A DNA stretch of 64,000 nucleotides from Sthenelais limicola (GCA_942159475.1 OW804096.1:138135972-138199971); one strand, 5' to 3'. Positions 10,853-22,680 are shown, numbered from the stretch's first letter. Program-made: numbers and translations. The notes: generated by a model from the letters alone, not told the origin.

Positions 10853-11887
10853 TATTTCAGTACCTAGGCCTGCCCTTGTATCAAGCTGTATATTTTATAA
10901 AATTGTATTAGTGTTCAGTCTCAGGTAAACCTAATCAAACACAATCAAAAAGACAATTACAGATTTTCGTTTGATCAATATATCAACATATACTTCTGAA
11001 GTTTTAAATTTTTATCCATTCAAGTTTATACATTTCAGTTGGCTTATACACGCAAAAGAAGTTGGATCCATTTTGTAGAAGACCCTAATCATATACATCT
11101 ATTGTTAAAAATTGCCACCTACACAGATGTTCAGCAGAAACTTGTTTTGGTCTTTTTCCTTCAATATGAGAATAAAAGCATCTAAAATTACACATGAGCT
11201 GTAGTGTTGTACACACCTGGACTCTATCAAACCCTGGAGTGCATCCAGGGCCTGTTCTCCGTGATTAATTATACCAGCATTACATAGTTACATAGTCTCT
11301 CTAGTCCATAAGCCCCTATACACCTGGCCAGGAAATGTATGCTATGTTAATAAGAGATACATATTTGTATGTGTGTCATATGGGTAAATCTTTCAGTTGC
11401 GCTATTTTGCCATTATTACATGTTTTGCCAAGTACATCTTTGATTATTGAGAGAACTTATTTCTGCTATAGGGCCTATATATGTGTCTGTATTCCTTTCA
11501 CTGAGAGCTTTCATTCCATACATACTTTTTTTTTATATATCTACAGTCATATTTTACCTCAATAATTGGGAAATCCAGTTTTTAACCCTTAATTTCACAA
11601 GGATTTCGTTAATAAATAAATGCCTTCCCCTTATATTTCATTTTGTGCAAACCTCACTGTTTTTTAACTTTCCAATAAATCCAACCGTATTCCAGATCCA
11701 AACACCCATCTTGCAACTGTTATTTATTTCATTTCATTTCATAATGCTTTTTTATATTTTTCCAAAAACTGTACTAACGATAGTACCCCTTTTTTTATAG
11801 CTACAAAATAAATACCCTTTTAATTCCTTTCTTCTCCTACAACCTACCAAACTAATAGATAGAACCTGATGAGAATGTGGTACAAGG
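10853..11887. other. AT-rich spacer without recognised genes
   Basis: Strongly A+T-rich. The longest ORF (11447-11800) reads as low-complexity hydrophobic residues and fits chance in T-rich DNA. No repeat family seen. Confidence 0.5.
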
Positions 11888-11889
11888 GT

Positions 11890-11988
11890 CACTATTGCAC
11901 TGTCATGAAGTGTTTTTTTTTTTCATAACCGACTCGTCTATCGGCTTGTGGGCCATGAAAAATCAAACATCTCGGACAGTGCAATAGT
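11890..11988. mobile_element. short foldback element
   Basis: ACTATTGCACTGTC at the left has a perfect inverted partner, GACAGTGCAATAGT, at the right. T-rich and TTTTTCAT stretches extend the pairing imperfectly. No clear target duplication. Confidence 0.55.
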
Positions 11989-11990
11989 TT

Positions 11991-12373
11991 CAAATGTTGG
12001 TTCTATATTTACTCCCACGTTGCTATGATTACCTTCTATGGCTATGTTTACTGGGGACAGGAAGTCATACCACACGCGTGAAACTGGTGCCAATTACCAC
12101 ACTACTCCTGCCCATACAAATCAATCACCCCACTATGAACTATGAATCTTTCTACTTTACAATGGACAACCCAGAAATAATTATGCTTCATAAATCACAA
12201 AAAATAGTTTTCCAGGTACTATTGTATTTAAAAAGATGGGATTTAACAGACTATTTAGGAAATCTAAAAAGTAGTATCTATATTTATTGTTTGATTTGTT
12301 ATATCTGACTGTATCAATGGGTAGACAATTACAATTAGAACGTTTTAGAAGCCCTTCAAAGACAAATGGACAT
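11991..12373. other. spacer with possible decayed MITE-B
   Basis: From about 12185 to 12300, words such as AAAATAGTTTTCCAGGTACT and ATTTAAAAAGATGGGATTTA loosely follow the MITE-B interior. The rest is unassigned. Confidence 0.3.
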
Positions 12374-12608
12374 GGGTCAGATTTTCAGAAAATGTACAAT
12401 TGGCAGCTGCACACATTTAGTAAATTCTGCAAAATTGGGCTGCAATTTGGTCAATATCAGGTAAATTTGAGTATATTTGGCATTGCATTGATTCTAGCAA
12501 TCTGTTTGGTTAGGTTGAACTGTATTGTGATCTTTATTTTCGTCTGAAATTTGGGTTATACGAGAAGATTGGTGAAGGTGAATTGTACATTTTCTGAAAA
12601 TCTGACCC
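12374..12608 (+). mobile_element. MITE-A, class alpha, full length
   Basis: 235 bp with ACAT on both sides (12370-12373, 12609-12612). Confidence 0.92.
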
Positions 12609-12904
12609 ACATAATCCTCGGAATCTTGACTTTTCAATGGGTTGGAAAAGAATGAAACAAAAAGTAGAAAATGTCCAGTATTTGTCTGACATTATTAGTC
12701 AGCTTTAATTCTATTCCATGATTTCATGCAAAATATTAAACACTTGATGATTTTCATCTTTGGAACAATATACCAACAGATTGTATCAATATCCATCTGA
12801 TACCTCCGATGGTCCTGGCTATGACCTTAAAGTACCTTTCTGTTTCTTTCTCTGTCTCTCTCTCCCTTCTTCTCTATCTCTATTTCCTGGGTATACATGA
12901 TCAT

Positions 12905-13470
12905 AAACTGCCTCCCTCTCAGCTCTCCCACCCTTGATAGAACCTTTATATGTGTTGATAAGGGCGTAAAGCAACCAATCTCACTCACTCACTCTCTCTC
13001 AGCTCGCCCGCCCTTGATATAACCTTCAATGTGTTGATAAGGGCGTAAAGCAACCAATCTCACTCACTCACTCCCTCTCAGCTCGCCCGCCCTTGATATA
13101 ACCTTGCAATGTGTTGATACAGGCGTACAGCAACCAATCTCACTCATTCACTCCCTCTCAGCTCTTCCGTCCTTGATATAACCTTTAAATGTGTTGATAA
13201 GGGCGTAAAGCAACCAATCTCACTCACTCACTCCCTCTCAGCTCTCCCGTCCTTGATATAACCTTTAAATGTGTTGATAAGGGCGTCAAGCAACCAATCT
13301 CACTCACTCACTCCCTCTCAGCTCTCCCGTCCTTGATATAACCTTTAAATGTGTTGATAAGGGCGTCAAGCAACCAATCTCACTCACTCACTCCCTCTCA
13401 GCTCTCCCGCCCTTGATATAACCATAATGTGTTGATAAGGGCGTAAAGCTACCAATCACTCACTCATTCT
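12905..13470. repeat. 80-bp minisatellite, about 7 copies
   Basis: Units join TGTTGATAAGGGCGTAAAGC, CAACCAATCTCACTCACTCA, CTCCCTCTCAGCTCTCCCGT and CCTTGATATAACCTTTAAAT. Spacing is exactly 80 bp in the central copies, and the first units are more diverged. Confidence 0.93.
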
Positions 13471-13811
13471 GATACCTCCGAAGAAAACCACTTCAGCTCA
13501 TTTCATCAGAATCAACTAAATGTTTCTGATGCCCTGACATATTTATATAACAGAGTACTACCATCTATTTATATTATATAACAGAGTAATACCATCTATT
13601 ACCATATTGTATCACTAGAAACCCTTACAACAAAGCTGAACCATCACATCCAGAGACACCCCAGTGATTATTCCCTCTTCAGGAAGCCTCCCCATACGAG
13701 GACCTTTTACCGAATGATCATTTATCAAAAATACTCCGGAGATGATGAAAATGAATCTGCTGCTTGGCATAGACTGGCATGAGACATCACTTGTGTCTAA
13801 CCCCAGCATTT
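13471..13811. other. unassigned spacer
   Basis: Complex, non-repetitive sequence. Short minus-strand ORF content is not recognised. Confidence 0.45.
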
Positions 13812-14035
13812 GGGTCAGATTTTCAGAAAATGTACAATTGGCAGCTGTATACACTCAGTAAAGTCTGTTAAATAAGGCTGCAATTTGGTCAATACTTGGT
13901 AAAATTGAGTATATTTGGCATAGCATTGATTCTAGCAATCTGTTTGGTTAGGTTGAACTGTATTTTGAACATTATTTTCGTCTGAAATTTGGGTTATTTG
14001 AGGAGATTGACGAAGTTGAATTGTACATTTTCTGA
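13812..14035 (+). mobile_element. MITE-A, class alpha, last 11 bp missing
   Basis: Starts GGGTCAG and stops in the right arm at ACATTTTCTGA, so the CTGACCC end has been lost. Confidence 0.85.
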
Positions 14036-14380
14036 TTTTCATTTAATGCCTTTAACCACAGCTTGTTTACGCTATACAGGTGATAAACTGCAGCTTGGTG
14101 AATAGCCAGGATAAATCATACCTTCCCCAATAAAACCTGAACGCAGTGCTCCATCTAAATTTATAAGCAATTTGGCAATAATTTTGCCTGAAGGTGGTAG
14201 CGGCCATGGTGGTGTAGGTGAAAGAGAAAATGAATTTTCCATCATCGGTTCCCCTCGGCTTGGATCTAACACATTACCCGTGAATAATTAAACATCATTA
14301 CGTCCCCCAGTCCCACAATATTTTACTATAGGGCTACTGCAGGCAGAGGGGCTCTAATTCAAAGTGGCCGAGGAAAATAT
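14036..14380. other. unassigned, non-repetitive segment
   Basis: A minus-strand ORF at 14072-14272 (66 codons) has mixed composition, but I recognise no domain and see no clear splice signals. It might be an exon or chance. Confidence 0.35.
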
Positions 14381-14815
14381 GTGATCCGTTTTTAGGAAAT
14401 TGTCATGATCCGTTTTAGGAAAATAGTCATGCAAAGTCGCAAAATATGGATTTTGAGATATCCTCATATTTGAAAAGTGGAGATCAAAGTGATTCCAACG
14501 ATAGTAAACACTAGGGGACCTAATAAGTATTTCTATATTTTAAGGTTGATGTTTTTTTGGGGGAAAAAACAACGTTTGCAATGTTTCTGGATGGGAAATT
14601 ACGAGTAAAGTAACTAAATGTACTCCATAAAAAGGCCTTCAAAACGCAATAATATATTTAATACAATGTCCTGAAATTGTTTACATGGATTCATATGCCT
14701 ATAAGTGCTAAACGCTCTAAAAATCAGAACACTTCAATAAAGAGATCTTGTGAAAAAATCTCTTTAAAAAATATCAATTTTGTGACTTGTGACTCATTTT
14801 CCTGGAACACATCAC
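14381..14815 (+). mobile_element. MITE-B, full length with duplicated left end
   Basis: Flanked by ATAT on both sides. The left end occurs twice in tandem (GTGATCCGTTTTTAGG, then ATGATCCGTTTTAGG), making the copy longer than usual. Confidence 0.88.
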
Positions 14816-14840
14816 ATATGTTTAGTGGCATTCCTCAAAT

Positions 14841-15248
14841 GTGATGTGTTTCAGGAAAATGAGTCATAAGTCGCAAAAAATAGATTTTGAGATACCATTA
14901 TATTTAAAAAGAGGAGATCAAGGTGATTCCAATGATAGTAAACATTAAGGGCATTAAATAAGTATTTCTATATTTCAAGTTTGATATTTTATTTCTGAAA
15001 AAGAAAGTTTTCAATCATGTTGGGTGAACAATTACTGGTAAAGTAGGTAAATGTACTCCATAGGATGATCTTAGAAATGCATAAGTATATTTAATACACT
15101 ATCCTGAGATTTGGTCCATGTATTCATAAGACCTATCTGACTAGATATTCCAAAAATGGAAACATTCCAAAAAGGAGATCTTGTGACTAAATGACTTTTA
15201 AAAATATGAATTTTGCGACTTATGACTCATTTTCTTGAAACACACCAC
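14841..15248 (+). mobile_element. MITE-B, full length
   Basis: Flanked by AAAT at 14837-14840 and 15249-15252. Same orientation as the copy 26 bp upstream. Confidence 0.92.
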
Positions 15249-15307
15249 AAATAAAGAGTGGAAACAGAAAGGCAGTGGTTGGTGAGCTTGTACACATTAT
15301 GTATATT

Positions 15308-15480
15308 GTGATGTGTCACAAGTCCTAAAAGAATGATTGTGAGATATCATCGTATTTGAAAACATGAGATCAAGCAGATTCCAATGATCCTAAACAATCT
15401 AATAATCAATTAGTATTTATATATCTTAAGTTTGATGAAAGAAAAGTTGGCAATATTTCGGGGTTGGCAATAATATCAAG
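15308..15480 (+). mobile_element. MITE-B, left part
   Basis: Begins GTGATGTGTCACAAGTC and breaks off after GGCAATATTTCGGGGTTGG. Confidence 0.7.
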
Positions 15481-15540
15481 GGGGACAGGGGAGTTAGGGC
15501 GGGATGGGAGATTCCTAAATGTGGCTTATTTGAGAAGAGA

Positions 15541-16673
15541 ATAAGGGATTTGCATGTTTCACTGCGCATGTCTACTGCAGTGCATGCTGGGATGGATTCA
15601 GTTGAAATCTGACAAACAAATATTTGGCAACATTTTTATCGAAAATTCGAAGAATGTTTTCACCAATATTATAGCTTGTATAAATTATCAATGAAAACGA
15701 AATGCATGATGGGTAAGATGGGGACTTGTGTCATGGAAAAATTCATAGCACATGGATATTGACATTAGAGCACTGATAAATAGCCCATGCTGAACATGAC
15801 ATGTTTTCTATAGGTTTTAAACTGTGTTTTGTCCCCAAACTGTCAGGATAAAAATGTGTCATAGTAAATATCCCATATATCCAACATTTTTCTTTTTCAA
15901 ATATCATTTCCTTTTCTAAGATATTCCAACACATAATCAACATGACTTATGGATATCTTGGTATCCGAAGAGGTACTATTTTGGATTCCTTTTTTGTATT
16001 CCCTCATTTGTATATACTACTATGTGGTGTTTGACTATTAGCTAGTAGACTAGCAATAAGTCCTTTAGGCTATTCTCATAGACCAGAAATCAGACCAAAG
16101 TGAAGTTGGTTATTAGATGATACATTTCCTTTATTTTTAAGAAACATTATTTTAGGAATTGTTTTAAAAGTATTGCCTTTAAATTAATGGCTATGAGTTG
16201 ATAAATTTCATTTCTACACATATATTGATATGTATCAAAAATAATAAATAATCAAGGTGTGATAGTCTATCCATGACAGAAAGGTTTAGAGCAAAAAGAA
16301 CAGATCCGATCATTGTCATATCTCAAAAAAAACAAGTGCCATGTGCAATAGCAGCAGATGGCACATGTCATGGGTAATAGAGCAGTCGTCATAGTAAAAA
16401 GACTCCTTGTCATGGGTGAAAAGATCTCCGTAATGAAGAAATAGTCAGTGCCATGAAACTATTTGTTCCAGGAATAGGAATATCCAGATTGTAATAGGAA
16501 AAGGTGTCTTTGTTATGGATTTTGGCTATCCGTAATATGTGCAAAAAAAGAAGAAAAGTCTGTAATATTACACAGGTCGTACAGATGACGACTTTGGGAC
16601 GCAACACCCTGTATCATCAGTCCCATAATTCCCTACGAATCAAGATTCAAAATGGCGGCTATGCAAGTCCCCT
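15541..16673 (-). mobile_element. MITE-C split by element E
   Basis: MITE-C sequence at 15541-15825 ends in TTTTAAACTGT and resumes at 16608 with CCTGTATCATCAGTCCCATA, running to the GGCGGCTATGCAAGTCCCC end. Uninterrupted MITE-C copies read ...ATACTGTACCATTAGTCCC... at this point, which locates the insertion. Confidence 0.82.
15826..16607 (-). mobile_element. element E, copy 1 (782 bp)
   Basis: Inserted in MITE-C with CTGT on both sides (4 bp, or 5 bp with one mismatch). Ends are GTTTTGTCCCCAAAC and, inverted, GTGTTGCGTCCCAAA. The A+T-rich interior has no coding capacity. Copy 2 lies at 44.63-45.68 kb in the opposite orientation and matches along nearly the whole length. Confidence 0.78.
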
Positions 16674-16674
16674 A

Positions 16675-16826
16675 TTAGGTATATCAGAGTACCTTTGACA
16701 TTGGGTTGATTAGAAATATCTCTTTTATCGTGTTAAACTGCCTTTTGAACGTCACTTTTCACTTAAATTTGGGTTATTTGAAAGGATTGGTAAAGATGAA
16801 TTGTGCATTTTCTGACAATTTCACCC
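16675..16826 (+). mobile_element. MITE-A, right part only
   Basis: Starts at GGTATATCAGAGTACC and ends with TTTCACCC. It abuts the end of MITE-C. Confidence 0.7.
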
Positions 16827-17019
16827 AGAGAAGGAGGGCAATCCCACTGTCTCGTAGGCTTTTATCTTCTATCTGAGGACATTTAAAGACTTTACATTCA
16901 ACCTTGACTAAAATCCTGAAGATTAAAGGTGGGGTGGACGGGGGGGGGGAGGTGTTTGTGTTTGTGTTTGTGCCTCGGGGGGATGGGGGAATGTCAGGGG
17001 CCCAATGTATACATCATAG

Positions 17020-17075
17020 TGTCAGATCTTCAGAAAATGTACAATTGGCCCTCACCAATCCTCTCAAATAACCCA
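17020..17075 (-). mobile_element. MITE-A, left 55 bp only
   Basis: GTCAGATCTTCAGAAAATGT followed by the CACCAATCCTCTCAAATAAC segment, then unrelated sequence. Confidence 0.75.
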
Positions 17076-17199
17076 ACTGACGTCATAAGAAGCGTCCCAG
17101 GCACCCTCATCACATTAACTCACTTCAATATCGCTGCTCAGATTTAAACTCTAGAGCTTCACTTTCTATGTAAGGAAGCTAATGTTGATCTTACCATAT

Positions 17200-17434
17200 G
17201 GGTCAGATCTTCTGAAAATGTACAATTGGCCTTCACCAATCCTCTCAAATAACACAAATTTAAGACGGAAATTAGGTTCAAAATACAGTTCAACATAACC
17301 TGACAGATTTATTGAATGAATAGATTACAGAATACACTCATATATACCTAGTATTTATCAATTTTCACTCTAATTTAGCAGAGTTTGATAGATGTGTAGA
17401 ACTGTACATTGTGCATTTTCTGAAGGTCTGACCC
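17200..17434 (-). mobile_element. MITE-A, class gamma, full length
   Basis: GGGTCAG to CTGACCC, 235 bp. Flanks ATAT and ACAT differ by one base. Confidence 0.9.
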
Positions 17435-17496
17435 ACATATAATGTTGGTAGGGGTGGTAGGGGCAGGTGGGGGGTTTCAGAGAGACTAGATTATTA

Positions 17497-17731
17497 GGGT
17501 CAGATTTTCAGAAAATGTACAATTCACCTTCATCGATCCTGTCAAGTAACCCACATTTAAGACAAAAATGTGCTTCAAAATGCAGTTTAACATAACCGAA
17601 CTGATACTTCCAATCAATACGATACCAAATATACTCAGATATACCCGGTATTCGTTATTTTTCAGCCTAATTCAGCAGAATCTCCTAAATGTGTAGATCT
17701 GCCAATTGTACATTTTCTGAAAATCTGACCC
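17497..17731 (-). mobile_element. MITE-A, class beta, full length
   Basis: 235 bp with ATTA on both sides (17493-17496, 17732-17735). Confidence 0.92.
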
Positions 17732-18345
17732 ATTAGAGGGATGGACCTAACCCAAGGCTATCATGTGTCTGTTGCACAAAATCAAAACTAGCAAAACTCA
17801 TAGTCACCAACATTTTAGTCACACTAACAGTATTAGAAACATTCTATAGTTCGCATGAACACAGTTTGACAACAGTGCAAATTATATCACTTTTTCAGTG
17901 GTCCTTATATTGTAGAAAACCAATGTTTTCTAGAGTCGGAGGGAAATAACCAGGGAGGCTGAGTGACCTCAGACAACCTGACAACTTTTAATATTCAATC
18001 AATCACCATCCATTAAGACAACTTAATGATATACTAACGGAAAAAAAGACTTATTAATGCTGTCTACTGTAATTTATAATTTGAATATTTATAATCTATA
18101 TTATTATACATGCATTCACTACTGAGGCTCCAACAGCCGCTCATTACTTGTAACGCTTTTATGGACTAGTACATTACGGTGTGTTGTCATGCCGACGCAA
18201 GTTTGGTGGTACAAGTTTGCCGCTGCAAGTTTGCCGGTGCGAGGGCTTTCTTCTGCCATCGTTTCAACTGTTTCTAGTTATATTCCTCTTATACGAAAAC
18301 CAGATATGGTAAATTATGTTATTATCTTTTTAATTAAGCACATGT
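17732..18345. other. unassigned spacer
   Basis: Non-repetitive apart from three near copies of GCAAGTTTGCCG at 18195-18245. No gene recognised. Confidence 0.45.
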
Positions 18346-18379
18346 TACATGCAAAACTAGGCATTTATAATAATCTACT

Positions 18380-18475
18380 TATAGGACTCCTTGCGGCACG
18401 GAATGCGTAAATAAAGAACTCAATCTCCGATCTCATTCTTTATTTACGTGCCGTGCTGCAACAAGTCCAATAAGT
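18380..18475. mobile_element. foldback element
   Basis: Arms GCGGCACGGAATGCGTAAAT and, inverted, GCAGCACGGCACGTAAAT pair through AAAGAA around a 17-nt loop. Flanks ATAGGACTCC and AAGTCCAATA extend the symmetry. Target duplication not resolved. Confidence 0.55.
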
Positions 18476-18554
18476 GCTAAATATGAATGCACTGATGTAT
18501 AAATGTAAATTCAGGATAATTGCTATATTTAGCTGCCTGGACCTATAACGTAAG

Positions 18555-18780
18555 CCATGTAAAATGGACTCATTAAGAGCCTCCTTAAACATAATGCAGC
18601 TCCCCCCACTAATACATGGCCGTCATAATTACTCGCTTAAATTCCCATCCATCCCTCTCTATATACCCTCCACTTTAAATAACCTCCCCATTACAATCAA
18701 TTTAATTGCATTTTTTGTGCACTGGGTAAAGGAGAACATATTTCATGATCATTTTGTATTTTAGTTATGGCGGAAAGACT
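18555..18780. promoter_or_regulatory. candidate conserved non-coding segment
   Basis: Non-repetitive, with homeodomain-type cores: GACTCATTAAGAGCC, GTCATAATTACTCGC, ATCAATTTAATTGCA. No coding frame of note. Called from motif appearance only. Confidence 0.25.
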
Positions 18781-18848
18781 GAGTATCTATAAATAGCATA
18801 TTGGTGCCTTGAACAAGTACAACAAGGAGTGGATCTGATAAGATATAC

Positions 18849-19083
18849 GGGTCAGATTTTCAGAAAATGAACAATTGGCTGCTCTACACATTTAGTAAAA
18901 TCTGCTTAATTAGGCTGCAATTTGCTCAATACTAGGTAAATTCGTGTATATTTTGCATTGCATGGATTCTAGCAATCTGTTTGGTTAGGTTGAACTGTAT
19001 TTTGAACTTTATTTTCCTCTGAAATGTGGGTTATTTGAGAAGATTGGCGAATTTGAATTGTACATTTTCTGAAAATCTGACAC
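18849..19083 (+). mobile_element. MITE-A, class alpha, full length
   Basis: GGGTCAG to CTGACAC. Flanks ATAC and ATAT differ by one base. Confidence 0.9.
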
Positions 19084-19574
19084 ATATGCGGGTGTCAACA
19101 CACATGCCACCTAGCGGCTCCTATTTGTCTTTGAAATATTTCCTTATTATCATAAGTTGAGTGTATTTGTGCACGATGTCCAATATCTACAGGGTTAATT
19201 TTTATTACAGCTGTTTCGAGTCATATTATTTTAAGATTCATTTTCATTGATTATGCTGCTTCATTAGTAAATTTGGGTGATGTGGTCTACTTTAAATGAC
19301 CATAAATTTCCTTTGACCCCACGATGTATCGTTCTTTTCCAATAGATGTGTAGCATATTACCTAATATATGTGTAGAAAATGAGGGGGAAAAAGTCAGTG
19401 GACAATTTTTTTCTATAAAGAAAAACGTGGAAAAATAGAGTTCCATACTAAACCACTGTTATTTTCCAGAGACTTTAGAATAAAGAATGAGCATCTATAA
19501 ATAGCAGGGATATATTGATGCCTTGAACAAGTACAAGAAGAAGTAGATCTGATCAGTTTAAATCCCCATATCTA
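19084..19574. other. unassigned AT-rich spacer
   Basis: No repeat or gene recognised. Two stretches (CTATAAATAGCA and GCCTTGAACAAGTACAA) recur from 18785-18825 at about 19495-19535, suggesting an uncharacterised dispersed repeat. Confidence 0.4.
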
Positions 19575-19920
19575 TATGGGACTTGCATAGCCGCCATTTT
19601 GAATCCTGATTCGCATGGCATTATGGGACTAATGCATCGGAAATTGCTAGCATGTTTTCACCAATATCATAGCTTATCTAAGTGATCTATGACAACCAAA
19701 TGCATGATGGGAAAGATGAGGGCTTGTGTTATGCAAACATGTATAATACATTGACTTTAACATTAGAACACTAATAAATATTCCATGCTGAACATAACAT
19801 GATTCCTATAGATTGTATACTGTACAAAATATTCCCAGTATGTGTATGTCAGATTTCAACAGAATCCATCCCAGGATGCACTAAAATATACCTGTGCAGT
19901 AGCACATGCAAGGCCCCTAT
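19575..19920 (+). mobile_element. MITE-C
   Basis: From TATGGGACTTGCATAGCCGC to AGCACATGCAAGGCCCCTAT. The interior between ATTATGGGACTAATG and CATTGGAATCG-type words is rearranged relative to other copies. Confidence 0.7.
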
Positions 19921-19947
19921 ACGGCCGTAAATGGTGCGCGTAAATAT

Positions 19948-20471
19948 GATGTGTCACAGCAAAATAGGTCACAAGTCGCAAAATTGATATTTTTCAAAGT
20001 ATTTTTTTTCAAGGTCTCTTTATTGAAATGTTCTAATTTTTGGAGGGTTTAGCATTTATTGTCATATGAATCCATGTAACAAATTTCAGGACATTGTATC
20101 AAATATATACTTGCGTTTTGAAGGCCTTTGTATGGAGTATATTTAGTTACTTTACTGGTTATTAGCCATCCAGAAATGTATTTGTATTTAAGAGTTTTAT
20201 TCAGCAAAATTAAACATTATGTAACAGTTACACTATTCTCATAATTTGCTGGTGTACTTACAAAAAGTTAACATGTCATGAATGATTATGAATAAGAACA
20301 TTGTTAAGAGTCTCGTACATTAGGCATTTTTACAATAGTAAACAGATAGAATGATATTTAAATAATATTAGAAAATGTTATAGAGTAAAAAACCAACCAA
20401 CCCACAGCGTTGTGTCTGATACAGATATTCCAAAAGGGACTAATCTGACTAATTTTACTGAAACACATCAC
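19948..20471 (-). mobile_element. MITE-B interrupted by a LINE tail
   Basis: MITE-B from GATGTGTCACAGCAAAAT to about 20177, then about 260 bp foreign sequence beginning TTAAGAGTTTTATTCAGCAA. MITE-B ends with TTTTACTGAAACACATCAC. The foreign part resembles an inverted LINE 3' end; a related tail in the other orientation is at 38728-38770. Confidence 0.65.
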
Positions 20472-20489
20472 ACTTTTCTAGGTTGAATT

Positions 20490-20838
20490 GTGATGTGTTT
20501 CAGGAAAATGAGTCATAAGTCGCAAAATTGATATTTTTGAAAGTGATTTTTCACAAGATCACATTATTTGAATGTTCTAATTCTTTGGGGGTTCATCACT
20601 TACAGCTATATCAATTAGTGTATTAAATTTCAGGACAATCTATGTAATATATCCATTCGTTTTAGAGGTCCCATATGGACTACATTTAGTTACTTTACTG
20701 TTTAGTGACCTCCAGAAATATTGGATTATTGGACTGTTTACTATCATTGGAATCGGCTTGATCTCATCTTTTCAAATATAATGGTATCTCCAAATCTTTT
20801 TTTTGCGACTTATGACTCATTTTCCTGAAACACATCAC
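20490..20838 (-). mobile_element. MITE-B, full length
   Basis: Flanked by AATT at 20486-20489 and 20839-20842. Confidence 0.92.
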
Positions 20839-20842
20839 AATT

Positions 20843-21154
20843 ATACTTTTTTAGACGCACTGACCAATGCAAGTTTGACCCTGCACATGTGTCTCTCAGA
20901 GACAGGCTAGTTCAGCTGGGGGCTGTGTACATATATGCTTGTACCATTGATTTATGGTAATGCATGGCAGTCGGTCCGGCCCCCACATAGTTCCCCTATA
21001 CATATATGCGTATAGCAGCAACTTGTTCCAGCCTAAATCTACTTTAGACTGACTGTGAGCTGTCCTCAGGCTCTGTGTGTATTGATTGGGGCCTGTCACC
21101 CAACGTCAGAATGTTTATATATGTATAATATTGTATAATATTGTTATATATTTG
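20843..21154. other. unassigned spacer
   Basis: Contains CTGTGTACATATATGCTTGT and the related ATACATATATGCGTATAGC. No gene recognised. Confidence 0.4.
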
Positions 21155-21253
21155 TCATGGGGTCCAGGAAAATGAGTCACAAGTCACAAAATTGATATTT
21201 TTCCATGTGTTTTATTCACAAAGTCTCTTTGTAGTAATCTTCTCATCTTTGGA

Positions 21254-21297
<44 letters not shown>

Positions 21298-21500
21298 CGT
21301 CTAAGGTCGTATGAATGCATTTACCAAATTCCAAGACTGTGTTAAATATATTCATGCATGTATAAAGTCATCCTATAGAGTATATTTAGTTACTTTGTTA
21401 CTAATTTTCATACCTAAGATAATGCAAACTTCTTTTCTCAAAGTTAAAAATATCAAATTTAGAATAATATAAATACTCATGAAGTGTATTAGTGTTGACC
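21155..21500 (-). mobile_element. MITE-B with embedded TA microsatellite
   Basis: GTCCAGGAAAATGAGTCACA at the left. The interior is interrupted by a (TA)n run at 21255-21292 and is diverged thereafter. The right end is missing. Confidence 0.6.
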
Positions 21501-21536
21501 ATTTAAGTATTTTCCCTCTTGTTTACCTCTCTCACC

Positions 21537-22080
21537 TCCCTCACTCCCCTCCCTTTCTCTCTCTCGCTCTCTCTCCCCCTCCCTTTCTCTCTTCCTCTCT
21601 CTTCCTCTTTGCCCCTCTCTTCTCTTTCTCTCCCTCTCTCCCCTCTCTCTCTATTCCCTCTCTCTTCTCTCTCTCCCTCTCTCTTCTCTCTCTCCCTCTC
21701 TCTTCTCTCTCTCCCTCTCTCCCGCCCTCCCTCTCTTCTCTCTCTCTTCTCTCTCTCTCCCCTCTCTCTCTATTCCCTCTCTCCCCTCCCTTTCTCTCTC
21801 CCTCCCTTTCTCTCTCTCCTCCTCTTTCCCTCTCTCTTCTCTCTCTCCCTCTCTCTCGCCCTCCCACTTTTCTCTCTCTCTTCCGCTCCCTCTCTCAACC
21901 TCCGTCTCATCTACTCCCTCTCTCTCCCTCTCTCTCCCCTCCATCTCTTCCATCTCTTTCCCTCTTATCTCCCTCTCTCTTCTCCCTGTCTCTCCATCTT
22001 TCCCTCCCTTATACCTCCCTCTGTCCTTCTCTCCCCTCTCCCCCTCTCCCCCTCTCCCTCTCCCCCTCCCCTCACCTCCC
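21537..22080. repeat. polypyrimidine tract (CT-rich), about 540 bp
   Basis: Nearly pure C+T on the plus strand (CTCTCTCCCTCTCTCT type). It gives long false ORFs on both strands. Confidence 0.95.
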
Positions 22081-22139
22081 CACTACACACCTCACCCCTC
22101 AAACACTTGAAACCCACTGAAACCAACTTAAATTCCTTT

Positions 22140-22470
22140 ACACTTTAACCTGATTATGCGGAGAGACCGCGCTAGCTGTTGACGCCACTCGGCAGCACTC
22201 TTTCCCTCCCACTAAAACGCTTAAACAGATCTGGGATAAATTACATCTGATGGCTCCGGCAGATTTAATATGAGACCATTAGCCCTGAGTCAAAACAGAT
22301 CGCTTTGTTATTGATCAAAAACAGAAATCTGATACGTCGCATCAGCAGCGTCCTCGTCATTATCCAATTTTCATCAAATTATGAAACAAATTTCAATTAC
22401 TGGGGTCAATAAATATCCCGGGCTAGACAGACTCACAGGAGGGAGGGATCTGCCCAGGATGAATTGGACC
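22140..22470. promoter_or_regulatory. candidate conserved non-coding segment
   Basis: Non-repetitive and dense in developmental-enhancer-like words: CATTAGCCCTGAGTCAAAAC, GCTTTGTTATTGATC, TCATTATCCAATTTTC, GAAACAAATTTCAATTA. No coding frame was recognised. Confidence 0.3.
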
Positions 22471-22478
22471 GGGATTTA

Positions 22479-22680
22479 AACCCTGCCCACACATAGCCGA
22501 TTTGGCTACCGATTGCTCCCCGATTTTGGTCTCCCGATGAATGCTAGGATTTAATGACCAATCCTGGTCCATGTTATTTCAAAAACATAAACCAGGATTT
22601 GAAATGAGATGCTAGCATTCATCAGGAGACCCAAATCGGGAGGCAATCGGGAGGCAAATCGGCTGTGTGTGGGCAGGGTT
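22479..22680. mobile_element. near-perfect foldback MITE, TTA target duplication
   Basis: The two halves are inverted copies over almost their whole length. The left begins AACCCTGCCCACACATAGCC, and the right complement begins AACCCTGCCCACACACAGCC. TTA lies on both sides (22476-22478, 22681-22683), pointing to PIF/Harbinger-type integration. The ends differ from the element at 3206-3405. Confidence 0.85.

Noticed and set aside
11447..11800. 117-codon hydrophobic ORF, membrane-protein-like
   Set aside because: T-rich DNA gives Phe/Leu/Ile runs by chance; no domain, no codon bias, overlapping ORF in another frame.
21479..22148. Ser/Pro/Leu-rich and Arg/Glu-rich ORFs
   Set aside because: Translations of the CT tract in several frames and both strands. 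The same applies to ORFs at 35300-36049, 58103-58680 and 60504-62073.
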